From contig NW_020654422.1 in NCBI RefSeq assembly GCF_003589595.1, forward strand, positions 2,308,123 to 2,372,122: DNA of 64,000 bases, written 5' to 3'. Made by a program: the position numbers and the translations under genes. This document shows, piece by piece, positions 32,249-43,172 of the stretch. Every line of letters begins with the position of its first letter. Within the stretch, counting starts at the first letter, position 1. Source of the stretch: Hyposmocoma kahamanoa. Its lineage: Eukaryota; Arthropoda; Insecta; Lepidoptera; Cosmopterigidae. The notes below the pieces were generated by a model, which searched no databases, was not told the origin of the DNA, and saw only the letters and a program-made list of their open reading frames with translations.

Positions 32249-34272
32249 AATTTGAAACTTTTCTAAATGAGTTTTGGTCTGGACAGTACCGTGGAGTTAT
32301 TTTATTGCTCTAGTAACAGAACAGGGCTCTAGAACAGGGAATCGGCCTAATTGTTAGTCACTATTATTATTAACAAACATTTTGTATAGGAAAAAATTAA
32401 ATATTATTAGTCTTTTTTACGGCGAAACTAGAGTAATTAGAATGAGATGAGGTTTTCGTAGATACACAATGTCAAGAGAGTAATCAGTCAGGTAATTAAC
32501 ATAGAAAAACGTCAAAAACTCCAGACTATGGCAATCGTAAACAAAATTACGGCATAAGTCAGGTCACTGGTGACATTTCCAATGATACATCTTACACCCG
32601 TTCCGCAATATAGCCAGTCGCGAGTGGAGCAATGGGGAAATCGAGGAGGGAATTTACGAGGCGTTTGAGGTTCTGCGGTTGAGACCAAATTATGTGAGCA
32701 TCATGTAACTTACCTTAATGAATGACAAATGTTATGGCTGTACATATTTTTTACTGAGCATTGCTGACTCGTTTAATTACGTGATGTATATAATTCGGAG
32801 ACAAAATGTTTGGAAGCTAATACAGATTTAAATGAAATGATTTTACACTTTTAAAAGGAACGTTAAGGTAGAAGGATAGGTTTCCTTTTCCTGTGTAAAA
32901 GTCTGGTTCAAATTGAGCGAGCAAGATGGTAATTTACAGTTTTGCTAGTTGCAATTGATTTTTTTTTATTTTTTGACCTCACGTTATTTATCTGTTTTAA
33001 ATAGAAAAGTGTATGTATTGCGTTAAAACTGTGTCAAGTTAGTGGTAAAACCATGGGTTATGTGGTTTTAAGTAAGAAAATTCTCTGGTGTTTCATAGTT
33101 TTTGAACTAATTTTTATTTTGTTCAGGCAAAAAGTTAACGATTTTTCAAGTTTTCATGATGAATGATGGTAGACTATCATTTTGCGAAAATAGGGCATTT
33201 TACAGGCCAATTATATTCATAACGCATTTATATGATCAGAGTGGAATAAAACTGCATGCATGTCTTAGTCCATTCAGATAGAGTGATCGGATGCGACAAC
33301 AATAAACATTATATAGTAGGTGCGACTGATATCGCGATCAGAGTATACAAATTGAAGGATTAATGCACACCGTACACTCTTCATAGAGCATCAAAAGAAT
33401 TCGGTATTCCTTGGACAACTCAGGGATAATGTTCATCCAAAGATGCCATGCCAATGATGAAAAAAATGAAAAGCTTGTATAATTTCGTGATAACGTAAAT
33501 AGGCAAGTATGTATCACGGACTCAAAGTGACTGTCACGTAATTGTCCAAGTTAACAGTGTTCTGATAATTAAGTATTAATTTTAGAAGTATTCGTCGAAT
33601 ATAATATTTATATCTTCAATAATACAGTTAAAAGACGGATTAATAGTCCTAATAAAGAGTTTTGTTTCTTTTTTTTCAAACAATCACTTGTTTTATTACA
33701 CAATTATGTTTTATCACGAAATTAGAGTATACAGGGTGTAAACACGTGGTCTGTGATGTAAACGTTAAGCGTGCCTGGGCAATTAATCCGCAATTATAAG
33801 AGATATCAAAAACCTTTAAATTGATATCGAAAGTACGTTTCCTAATGAGTAAATCCACATTCATAACTTTTTAAATAAAACAAGAAATATCCGTAATTTT
33901 AACGTTAAAGGCTCTCATATTTAATATGACATTCTTAGAGCGGCTTTAGTTTACCTCTTTCAAGAGGTAACAATAAGTTTACAGATAACGAAACTGCTAT
34001 AAATATAGTAATCGAATTATCTTTTAATTGAATAAAAATAAAGTGATGTTTATTTTTAATTAAATATACAACATTTTGTATTCAAAGCAGTTGTAATAAA
34101 ATTAACAACTGTAATTTCCAAAATGCTGTAGCTTCGAAATAATTTACAAAAAACTTTAAAACACTGTGCCAGTGCTAAAAATAAAAAAAAGGAACTTAAA
34201 AAAGATAAAATCAACATGTGATGTGAAATGTGAAATAAATTCGAAAATCGAAGTTGTACATTATTTTTAAAA
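32249..34272. other. Upstream region of the DUF4789-type gene
   Basis: AT-rich. A TATAAATATA word at 33998-34007 lies about 265 bp before the start codon at 34273 and is the best TATA candidate, with moderate support. No coding sequence seen. Confidence 0.4.
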
Positions 34273-34434
34273 ATGTCGGTGTGGTTATGGGTGGCTGCCT
34301 TGTTGTGTGGGACTCAAGCTATTGTTTTGCCGCCTCCATGGGCCGATGTGAGAAGAAACCCTTGTGCGGCACATCCGAAAGGCTGGTTGATGCTTTACTG
34401 GCCTGCTGACGGGAATTGCTACACTATTTATAAG
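34273..34434 (+). CDS. DUF4789-type secreted Cys-rich protein, exon 1 (signal peptide)
   Basis: The ATG (context aaaaATGTCG) opens 54 codons, ending TATAAG before a gttggt donor (phase 0). Residues 1-16 (MSVWLWVAALLCGTQA) form a signal peptide. Then come PPPWADVRRNPC and the first module, LYWPADGNCYTIYK. Joined to exons 2-8 it gives 1296 nt, 431 residues. The product is predicted to be extracellular and disulphide-rich. Its architecture resembles the insect DUF4789 family, for which I know no firm function. The repeated unit is C-Y-x(2-5)-[G]-P-C, seen nine times: GNCYTIYKKGYPC, CYRLFERGPC, CYYRLSQGPC, CYAHYTRGPC, CYELGETIGPC, CYRLYTRGPC, CYRPGQAEPC, CHILHTQGPC, CYQELHVTGSSC. Intron phases are 0,2,0,1,0,0,1. 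Confidence 0.88.
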
Positions 34435-36044
34435 GTTGGTAGTAATTTTAAAATTAATTCGGTAGTTATTTGTTTCAGTTATTTAATAAAACAATAAAGT
34501 AAAACATTTTCAACGATATTTACTTAGCTATAAAATGGTGAATTAAGGCTTGACATAGAAGGTAAAGTTTTAGGTACGTTTTAGGTATTAAGCATATTAA
34601 AATAATGCACTTATATGCGTTCATTTAGCTCGTTTATTTTATAGGACGCGGTTAATTTAATGAATATCCCATTATCATCATCATTGTACTGTATAATGTT
34701 TTATTATTAAATTTATATTATTTATTATATATATTTATTAGTTATTAGTAACATTATAAAAGGTTTTAAAATATTTGTTACCTTACATGTGATTAAAGAG
34801 TATATTTATTTCAATTTGAAAAATGTCGCCTACGTACGGTACTTAGAAATGTTGTTTTGTAACATTGATATCACAGCCTAGAGACAACTCAATTATAGTT
34901 CAAGAACAAATCATAAAAAAGAAATGTATATAAATCTGTAAACGTCCTAACGCCGATTTTCCAAGTTCACCTGTGACTAAATAGCTGTACAAAAGAATTG
35001 ATAATTAAAAAAGAGTTTCCTCTAGACCACATAGTAAGTCAAATGAAGAGAGAGAAAGCTTGCTAAAGAGTTCCTATTCATCCTATCGTGGAAGATGATG
35101 TCAGTGTTATATGTACATGGAAATGTAGATATGCAGGCAGCGTGTTCCATTCTCAGATTGAACACGTTAAGCAAAATGATGTGAAATGTTTGAATGTAAT
35201 CATATATCAATCAGTTATCGTGTAATGTGCGGCACAGACAGAAAATGGGTAATGTAAAACGCTATAACTTGAGTTTTTTAAAGGCGAGAGGGAATAGGCA
35301 TTATTTAGTGCGCATGCTCCGTAGTTGATGTCATCGTCACTTTACATCCGGTGAGAAGGAGGTCAAATATCAAATTATTCCTTTTTTCACATCACAATTT
35401 TTCAAAATATTTTTCAGAAAAAAGCAAAATTATATATATTTTCGGTTTTAGACGTTGGTTCTGTTTGAAAATAAACGTATGCGATTTAGATACCTAAAAA
35501 AATTTTATTTCTAATTGGAATAATATTCACAATTTTTTTCCTGTTTCTCTTCCATGGGTACAATTTGGTAAAAAGGAAGTAGAAGGCACTTGCTACTCAT
35601 CTAACGTCTCTTAAAATTTGTCATAAGCAACTATTACGAAAACCATACTTGTATTGTAAACCTTATCAGATCATAAATAACCATCACAAAGCATTGTCTT
35701 GATGAGAATCGAGTTCACTAGCTCGCGATTGCGTAACTTGACTATGACCTCGGAGAATTCTTCCGTTTCATATTGTTAAAGTAATCTTCTTTACTCGAGT
35801 TTGCATTTATTACGTTAAGTTATTTTGCTAAAGGTGTTTGGGTCGTTCCTTCTCCCGTGTTGATAAATAAAAACATGGCTTTAAATTTACTTTCAAAGCA
35901 AGAAAATATATTGATACCTAACAAAGTTTTATAGAAACTGTTCTACGCCAAGTATTTGAACATTTTGTATCTTATATTTATTGCTTCAGACCTTTTACAT
36001 CAATATAAACATGTGTTTTGTTAGTTTATTACTGATAATCACAA
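34435..36044. other. Intron 1, left part, nothing recognised except one P-family scrap
   Basis: AT-rich. At 35450-35505 there is a weak match to the inner part of terminal-repeat family P (gttggttctgtttgaaaata, gcgatttagata). Confidence 0.4.
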
Positions 36045-36061
36045 TGGGAGCGTTTGGGCTG

Positions 36062-36242
36062 TAGTACCCACGCGGATTGGAAACTTCATACACGTCATTA
36101 AATTTCTGTGCAGACTCACAATGATTTCCTTTACTGAAAAGCTCATGGTAAATTTCAAATTTTTCGGTGCCAGCCGGGATTTGAACTCACGACCCTCTGC
36201 TTAACAGGCGATAGGTCAAACCATTATGCTACTACGGTTTAT
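36062..36242 (-). mobile_element. SINE family E, copy 3
   Basis: Minus-strand copy. On plus it shows gaaaagctcatggtaaattt, gccgggatttgaactcacga and ataggtcaaaccattatgct, the complement of the family E head and body. Confidence 0.75.
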
Positions 36243-36261
36243 TAATCAGATTTTTTTAGTA

Positions 36262-36516
36262 GCGGTATAATAGTTCCTCGTGACAGAATTCATCCTGGTA
36301 AGTACTGCCACTTTAACTATTTCTGCCGCCAAGCAGTACTGTGAGTATTAGTGCGTTCCGGTTATGAAGGATAAGGGTGCTGGTGAAATTACAGGCACAT
36401 TTACGTTCTGAGATCTTTGTGATTTAAAGCACTTAGTGGTACTACGACAGTTATGGACAGGCGTGTCACTTACCACCAGATTTGTTTGTCCCGTTACTTG
36501 GTCTTATAAAAAAAGA
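36262..36516 (+). mobile_element. SINE-like family B, copy 9
   Basis: Plus-strand copy. The segment between caggcacat and gatctttgtg is deleted (the gggacttgtcaacttatg block is lost). Confidence 0.85.
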
Positions 36517-36607
36517 TTTCTTATCAACTAATTATAAAGTTAATATGTTAAGTTTTCACTGGTAAAACCTAGATATATTTGTAAAACCACATAGATTGAA
36601 TTAGTAA

Positions 36608-36985
36608 GATCTGCTGTAGCTCAGTTTGTAAGAATGGTAGTTACGTTGAGACAACAGAAACTGGTTCGAGTCTAGTCGGATCGAAGGAAGTTTTCTTTGC
36701 CTTTGTTCGATCTTTGTATTATTAACTGCCTCCGTGGCCGAACGGTTACCATGCTGGACTCCACGCACAAGTCTAGGGTTCTATTCCCGGGCCGGGATAA
36801 ATATTTGTGTGGCCTATATTTATTTCTGTCGTGAGTTTGGGTGTAATTTGTGTATGCCCATGTATATGTCCATGGCACCCACGATAAAGGGGTTTCCTAG
36901 TGCAGGGCCATGAGTGTGTGCGTTACTATTACTATTTGTAATAATAATAACATAGTAGTGGAGTATTTTCACAAAACATAGACGA
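36608..36985 (+). mobile_element. SINE family D, copy 2, split by a nested SINE A
   Basis: The head ctgctgtagctcagtttgta, B box ctggttcgagtctag and body ggatcgaaggaagttttctt run to about 36721. The family D tail resumes at about 36940 (tagtggagtattttcacaaa). Between them lies a complete family A copy. Confidence 0.85.
36722..36926 (+). mobile_element. SINE family A, copy 3 (nested in family D)
   Basis: Full-length plus-strand copy, from ctgcctccgtggccgaacgg to agtgtgtgcgttacta. Its position inside the family D body shows that this A insertion is the younger one. Confidence 0.88.
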
Positions 36986-37042
36986 ATATCATGTAGTAAA
37001 AATATTATGATTGAATATCATAATATTTTTACTACATGATAT
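36986..37042. repeat. Perfect 26-bp inverted repeat, 5-base loop
   Basis: 36986-37011 is the exact inverted complement of 37017-37042, with loop tgaat. The left arm is the end of the family D tail; the right arm abuts a truncated family B copy. Confidence 0.92.
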
Positions 37043-37044
37043 CT

Positions 37045-37136
37045 CATCTTTGCGATTTAAAGTCTCGGCGTGTATCTTACCGCCAGGCACACGACTTGTT
37101 CGTCCCGTCATTTGACATTATAATATCTAAAAAAAA
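37045..37136 (+). mobile_element. SINE-like family B, copy 10 (3' end only)
   Basis: Starts at catctttgcgatttaaagtc and runs through caggcacacgacttgttcgt to an A-rich tail. Confidence 0.82.
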
Positions 37137-37327
37137 CACTAAAACAGACAAACAAAAAAACAGTGTCTATTTACCAAAATTGTAAGTAATGCACGTTTGT
37201 CACCTATGATAGATTTTTAAAATTCTAACAAAGTCCGTTAAGTGTTCCTTTATTTTACTTGTGTGGAGTTATGTATGGCATTACAATAGTTAATAAAAAT
37301 CTCATAAGCCGAATTCATCTTTAACTT

Positions 37328-37613
37328 TCTAGAGCTTCTTGTAAAAGCGTTCGTTCAGGGAAGTACTGCCACCATACCTATTTCTGTCGCCAAGCAGTGA
37401 TGTCAGCATTATTCTATTCCGGTTTTGAAGGGTGCTAGTGAAAGTACAGGCACATGGGACTTGGCAACTTATCACGGGCGCAGTGGCAGTGCCCTTCAGA
37501 TCTTTACGATTTAAAGCTCTGAGTGGCTCTGCAACAGTTATGGGCAGGCGTGTAGCTTACCATCAGGCAGACGACTACTTCGTCCCGTTACTAGATATAA
37601 AAAAAAAAACTTA
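37328..37613 (+). mobile_element. SINE-like family B, copy 11
   Basis: Plus-strand copy with most of the family, small deletions around gggtgctagtg and acttatcacggg, and a poly(A) end. Confidence 0.88.
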
Positions 37614-37621
37614 ATTTGCCA

Positions 37622-37785
37622 CCCTTAAAGGTGGAATTTGAATGGAACCAGTAATGAGGTAACCCCTTTTCAACAAAAAAAGAATAATCGAAACCAGTTC
37701 ACAAATGTCGGAGTAATTGTGTAACGTACACACAAAAAAATACGTCAAATTGAGAACCTCCTTTTTTGAAGTTGATTATAAATAG
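37622..37785 (+). mobile_element. Repeat family T (retroelement 3' tail-like), copy 1
   Basis: Shares with 44085-44205, 63012-63178 and 63634-63777 the order tttgaatggaacca, ttcaacaaaaaaagaat, cagttcacaaatg, cgtaacgtacacacaaaaaa, aattgagaacctcc and ttgaagttgatta. The other copies end ...gtcggttaaaaa. It looks like a 3' tail of an RTE- or CR1-like LINE (inference). Its terminus overlaps the TATA box of the next entry. Confidence 0.7.
37777..37784 (+). promoter_or_regulatory. TATA box of the alternative first exon
   Basis: TATAAATA, 115 bp upstream of the ATG at 37899. A start site about 30 bp downstream would give a leader near 90 bases. The box coincides with the end of a family T copy, where other copies have gtcggttaaaaa or gtcgattagaaa. 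Confidence 0.55.
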
Positions 37786-37898
37786 AGTATCTGTTTACGC
37801 AATATAGAACTCTTTGTGTTATTCTGGACACCCGGAAAGCCTGCTGTCATCATAAACCATAAATAGTGCCTTATCGAAAGTAAATCAAGCACAACATT

Positions 37899-37999
37899 AT
37901 GAATCTTGTGAATTCAGCTAATGGAGCCATGTTTCTACTTTGTATGACCCTGCAATACGCGTATTGTTACGTTGCATGGGAAGATGTGCAATCTTTTAT
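37899..37999 (+). CDS. Alternative first exon with signal peptide (DUF4789-type locus)
   Basis: The ATG opens 33 codons plus two bases before a strong donor (AT then gtaagt). The peptide MNLVNSANGAMFLLCMTLQY then AYCYVAWEDVQSF has a hydrophobic core typical of a signal peptide. It ends in a W-x-DV motif like the PPPWADVRR of exon 1. Phase 2 cannot join exon 2 (needs phase 0) but fits exon 3, which needs exactly one more base. The result would be a second isoform starting here and skipping exon 2, or a second gene that shares or owns exons 3-8. No other phase-compatible module exon was noticed between here and 52879. Confidence 0.65.
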
Positions 38000-39286
38000 G
38001 TAAGTCAACCTCGAGTACATTTTAGATTTTGATGTAAATTTTTAACCGAGCCTAAAAAAAAGGAAGAGGATTTAATTCTTTTGTATGTTTTTATGTAGGT
38101 TTGTTACGTTAAGCTTGTAAGAAAGCGATTAGAGATAAGTTCGACAAGGTTAAAATTTCTGTTGACATTTATTAAACTTTAAACTTTATTGACCTCACAT
38201 GGTACAAAAGGCGGACTTAATGCTAAAAGCATTCTCTACCAGTCAAACTTTGAGGAAAACATAATGTTATTAATGATCTTTAAAATTTTTTAGTCTTATT
38301 AAAATTTGAATTTTGAATACACAGATCGCACTTTTAGCAGACTAAAAAAATCCCAAAATAATGCAGTGATTTTTTTAAAGTCTGGCCCGTTATTTACTTT
38401 TTATTTTAGGTTTAATTAGAAAGAAAACATTAGTTGACCTTAATTTTTGTCATTCATATATTACTAAGTCGATATTAAAAGACGTTAATTATAATTTCTA
38501 ATTTATGTCTGATTCTTATTTATGCAAATATAAACGTAACTATTTTATATTCCCACTTTTTTATTCATCTAAATGTGCCAATGTGTGTATTTATTAACTT
38601 GTTTCGCAATTTTACTATTTCCCCTAATAACACTTAGATACGTCTGGAAAAGTGAGTCTATTTAAATACATAACGATTTTTACGATTTTTATGCAAACCA
38701 TAGATATATATATCTTCATTAATATACAAAGTTGACACACGGGAGTTCTACTCTTGATTTCCGGATGACTTTCTCAATCGAATAGGCGAACAAAAAGCAT
38801 GTCCGTTTTTCAGGTCAAAAACACGAAGAAGCAAATACTCAAGCAACGTTTTCGAGTTAAAAACTAAAATTTACTTTTTAACGTTCACTGACGCAAACCG
38901 ATAACTAACGGTTACAACAACTAACTGTGGGAGCCCCTTCATACATCCCACGTTTGTGAAATCTAAGTCAATTGCTACACGTATTTATTGACAATTTGCC
39001 AACTACAGTACCTTTTTGCCCGACTGTGGCGTATTGAAAAGAAAGTATATTGAGAATAAACTCTTCTGACGTGAAAAGATTTAATACCGGATAATAAACC
39101 CCATAGATATATTCTATATCTATGATAAAGCCACATGTGCGTATACGTCTGAAGTCTTTTTATAGCATGAAAGTAGTAGAGAAATAATACGGAGTATTTG
39201 AAACAAATTACGTATATTTGAAATTGTATAACTCACCTATTTAAGCATAAAAAGGTTTATTGTTTTCGTGATTGTTACACATGTTA
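38000..39286. other. Intron 1, nothing recognised
   Basis: AT-rich; no coding exon or clear repeat found. Confidence 0.4.
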
Positions 39287-39560
39287 CAACGAAACTATTT
39301 TTCCGGATTTAAATCGCGTAAATTTGTTTTTTCAAACAAACCAATATTTCGGGTCCTTCTTTATAAAATTAAAAATAAGGTATTTAATTAACAACTTTTG
39401 TAATTATAATGAAAAAATAGGGTGGTTTGCATTAATATTAGATATAACTGGTTGATGACTGCACCACCTCAATCAACCGTGACCATGAGACCTGTGAAGG
39501 GCCCGAAACGTTGGTTTGTTTGAAAAAACAAATATACGCGATTTGAATCAGAAAAAAATA
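39287..39560 (+). mobile_element. Family P terminal-repeat unit with inverted ends, copy 2
   Basis: The left end (gaaactatttttccggattt, aaatcgcgta, tttttcaaacaaacc) and the right end (ggtttgtttgaaaaaacaaa, tacgcgatttgaatc) are inverted copies. Between them lies a block shared, in opposite orientation, with 42955-43172 (gggtggtttgcattaatatt, ctgcaccacctcaatcaacc). The motif CCTGTGAAGGGCCCGAAACG at 39491-39510 is the hammerhead-like core. Most complete copy of the family. Confidence 0.7.
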
Positions 39561-40397
39561 AAAAGATTGTCGACTAACTTCGTTTGTAGAATCTTTAAAC
39601 CTTTTTAAGCTCTCCAGAAAAGTTGTAATTTTGCAGATGGGCCTTTTTGCACTAAAGTAGTGCGTTTTCTATCTGCTCAAAATGGCACCGATTTCGACCG
39701 AGTGCGCTCCTTACAATACGTGAATTTAATTCGTTTTTTTGTCTTCTTAACAAAAGAAGCCATAAGTGCTGTAAACTTTAAAATATTCTGGTCTAGATTG
39801 TTACTTTAAAAATGTTGTGTAGGATAAAAGTAAGTCTGTTATTACTCACGCTTATAATGCTATTATTATTTATAGCTCTACTATTTAAGCATAAAAACGT
39901 TATCGAGTAATTGCGTTCGTAGAATTTATAAACCTCTCTTGTAAAAAGTTATCATTTTGAAGATGTGGCATTATTATTCCAAGGGTACGATATAACTGTT
40001 AGCTCTTTCATTAATCATTTACACGCGAAGTATCTTTCATTTGGCAGTTAATTTAAACTAAATTAATGTATCTTTTGGTAAGTGGGTGCTACTACAGTGT
40101 GAGAGACTATATGGATCCTATAAAGGGGTCCCAAGGGGTTAGACCGAACCCGCCGACCTGGAGTCACAGCCGGCTTGGGTTTGGCGGCTTTATTTCTGAT
40201 CTAATCCTATGACATGATTCTAGAAACACCATCTCGTACGGGTAGGTGGGTTCGGTCTATAGAACCCTTACGGATATGTGAAAGAGCTGGTGAACCCTTC
40301 AAATCTTTCTTATGTAACAGTAGACTTTCCTGTAAATTTTGTGCCTATTTTAAGTACTTTAAAGTCTATTTAAAGTTTGTTTAATTATTAGAGTTTT
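39561..40397. other. Intron 1, one unassigned GC-richer patch
   Basis: 40130-40270 (ggttagaccgaacccgccga ... gtaggtgggttcggtctata) has weak inverted pairing (gaccgaaccc / gggttcggtc) and is probably a transposon piece. Otherwise nothing. Confidence 0.4.
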
Positions 40398-40615
40398 GTT
40401 TAATAAATATTAGACAACATCACATACGTTGCTTTGATCCCAAAGTAAAGTACTTGTGTTATGGAAATCAAAAACAACGACGGTAAAACAAACACCCGAG
40501 ACAATATAGAAAAGTTAGTTTCTACACTGACCTGGCCAGGGGTCGCACCCGGGACCTCAGAAATGGCGACATTATCAAAACCGGTGTGCAAGCTACTAGA
40601 CCACAGAGGCCGTCA
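40398..40615 (-). mobile_element. SINE family C, copy 2
   Basis: Minus-strand copy with a tRNA-like head (minus sense: gacggcctctgtggtctagt, then a B-box-like gggtgcgacccctgg) and the body and tail shared with 7571-7762. Confidence 0.8.
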
Positions 40616-40666
40616 TTAGGGTCTGAGAGTATGTACTACTCGTAATAATTTATTACCAAAAGGCAT

Positions 40667-40926
40667 TTTTTTTATACTAAGTCACGGGACGAACAAGTCG
40701 TGCGCCTGGAGGTAAGCGACACGTCTATCCATAACAGTTGCAATGCCACTCAGAGCTTTAAATCGCAAAGGTTTGAGGTCACCCGAGACTAAGTTAACAA
40801 GTCCCATGTGCCTGTAATTTTACCCGGAACACAGTAACGCTCACATCACTGCTTGGCGGCAGAAATAGGTAAGGTGGCAGTACTTCCCTGGACGAATTAT
40901 TTCACAAGTACCTCTACTGCTTCTAA
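40667..40926 (-). mobile_element. SINE-like family B, copy 12
   Basis: Minus-strand copy, from the A-rich tail (actaagtcacgggacgaac) to cacaagtacctctactgctt. Short deletions lie next to aggtcacccgag and ttttacccgg. Confidence 0.88.
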
Positions 40927-41177
40927 ACTAGTACTAGTTATTTGCTATATACCACGGGGCATGTTTGTACTCAGTAATTACATGTCTAATGTAATGCGTG
41001 TACTAACATTGTTTGTATTTAATTAATTAATTAAAGCAGTACAATTTTTTAATACTTACATTAGTAAGAAATAGAAATTATAAAGAAATATGTTTCTCAC
41101 AGATGGCGCTACAGCAAAAAGTCTTTAAAAATCAAAAACAAAGATCTGCAACAAGTACATAAAAAAATCATAACTGC

Positions 41178-41345
41178 TGGTTCGTTCCATGGCTTAATTG
41201 GCAGCGCGTCTAGCACGGATTGGAGGAAGGCGCTGGTTCGAATCTAGCCGGATCGAAGGCATTTTTCATAGCGTTCGATCTTTGTATTAATAATTACAAT
41301 AAACTAGTGGAGTAATTTCACAAAAAATAATTGAATATCAGGGTA
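41178..41345 (+). mobile_element. SINE family D, copy 3
   Basis: Plus-strand copy, head ttcgttccatggcttaattg, B box ctggttcgaatctag, body ggatcgaaggcatttttc, tail actagtggagtaatttcaca and on to gaatatcagggtagtaat. Confidence 0.88.
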
Positions 41346-42255
41346 GTAATGTTGAAATAGTTTTACTATGCACATCAAAAAAGTTAAAGGCTGGCCAATA
41401 GAATAAGTCATGATTTGAATATGAAATAGTGTTATGTTCTCGTACGAACAATAAAACTAGATGTTCTTTATTCCTGTCAAGTCAACCAATGTAAACACAC
41501 GTGAATATACAATATTAGCATTCTGCTCTAACAAGTAAAACATCGTGATATTCAATAAACTTAAAAATTAATGTTATAAATGTATAACTTAATTTATTAC
41601 AAATGCTATGCTAACGGATATTTATCTATATCCGCTGTATTATCCAAAGCAACCAGTTATACAATTGTAACCTTATTGTAACATACAAAATAATTGTTGA
41701 CTACGAACGTTACAAAATAGATTAAGATCTCGAAAACGTACACAGACGACAAAACAACAATACAATAGTATAGATCGATAAGCAAATTCGATACGAAGTC
41801 ACATCATCGGAAACCGGTTAGAATTCGGTAATTATTGTGAAAGACCGTGACCGACCGATGTAATATCTGACTCCCCGACACGCCTACTGACCTACTAACT
41901 GGTTCTCACTGCGCTTTTTCAATACAGATAATTAACGTAGCTTTGGCAAATAGTGATTTTGTCTCACGCTAAATTTGTACCGCGCTTGCATTGAAGGAGT
42001 GATCATTTATAGGAAACTAGCTGGTGCCCGTGACTTCGTCTGCGCAGAATAAGTACTTCGAGTACTCATCAGCTATTTTACCTTCAGAGTCGATACTAAC
42101 TCCGCACGAAGTAAATTTTTTCCCGTACTAATACATTCATTTTGCTTGGGGCGAGGAGCACTGGCTTTATTTCAGAATGTATTTTTTTACAAACGAATTG
42201 GAAAAATGTAATTAATTAATTTGACATAAAAAAATAATTGGTATACGTAAAGTAC
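41346..42255. other. Intron 1, unassigned
   Basis: Contains at 42018-42050 the words ctagctggtgcccgtgactt and cgtctgcgc, which recur widely in insect genomes as part of a repeat end. No gene. Confidence 0.4.
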
Positions 42256-42522
42256 CTATTGAACACAGCGGTTTTCTTGTAAAATTTCGAGGTAAGTTCG
42301 TGTTTTTTTTCTGTCGTGAAAATTTTTAGGAATCGTGGTTTTCACACCATACACCATCAGGGTATAATCCTCAATTGTACTATGTATTTTTTCCAAAGTG
42401 TCTTTTTCAACACTTTCACTGTTTGCAACCATTGCAACAAGCCATTTGAGGTTGTATAGACGTTTAAGGAATGTGTAGTAATTGGCCAAAAACGCTGAAA
42501 CATTGTTTATTACAAAAGGCAT
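42256..42522 (-). other. Unidentified 88-codon ORF, protein-like
   Basis: The minus-strand frame begins MPFVINNVSAFLANYYTFLK, continues RLYNLKWLVAMVA, then ESVEKDTLEKIHSTIEDYTL, and ends KTRTYLEILQENRC-VQ-stop. The balanced charged/aliphatic composition is unlike the AT-biased shadows around it. No domain is recognised. It may be a remnant of a transposon protein or a small antisense exon. Confidence 0.3.
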
Positions 42523-42774
42523 AAAATAGTTATTCTTGATACAAGTACAGAAAGTTAGTCATTATTCACGAGACTCGAGGCTTCTTTTTTAATAAATTTG
42601 CGAAAAAACTACATTGAAAGTAAAGTAAAACAGTATTTTAAAAAAAAACTCATTTTTTAGTGCGCGGCACGCAGCGAAAATATTTTGGTATTGTTAAATG
42701 TAGCCATTTGTTTTATAAAACACCCATGCAATTTAAACAAATAAGATGTTTGTAAGTAAATGTAAGTTTTAATG

Positions 42775-42952
42775 ACGAATGACTTACGTCACAAAGAACA
42801 TAAATATTAAATAAATATACAACCTCTTTAGTTCTATATTTAAAACTTGAAACAACAGTAAATTTAAAAAAAATGGAAAAGTAAGAAGCACTAGTACGAA
42901 AAACCCAACTTTCGGCACGATTTGTACCACGTTTTGAGCAACTGTATTAAAA
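42775..42952. repeat. Direct repeat L, copy 1
   Basis: Matches 43550-43742 through gtaagttttaatgacgaatg, acttacgtcacaaa, cataaatattaaataaatat, aagcactagt, ccaactttcggcacgatttg and accacgttttgagcaactgt. This copy is cut on its right by the family P insertion at 42955. Confidence 0.88.
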
Positions 42953-42954
42953 TA

Positions 42955-43172
42955 GGAAATGAAACTATTTTTCCGGATTTAAATCGCGTATATTTGTTTT
43001 TTCAAACAAACCGACGCTTCGGGCCCTTTACAGGTCCCATGGTCACGGTTGACTGAGGTGGTACAGTCTTTAACCAGTTATGTCTAATATTAATGCAAAC
43101 CACCCTATTTTTTCACTATAGTTACAATAGTTATTAATTAAATACCTTATTTTTAATTTTACAAAGAAAACA
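42955..43172 (-). mobile_element. Family P terminal-repeat unit, copy 3
   Basis: Plus-strand blocks gaaactatttttccggattt, aaatcgcgtatatttg, gggccctttacaggtcccat and ctgaggtggtacagtc match copies 1 and 2 in opposite orientation to copy 2. The hammerhead-like motif is mutated here (cgcttcgggcc instead of cgtttcgggcc). Confidence 0.7.
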
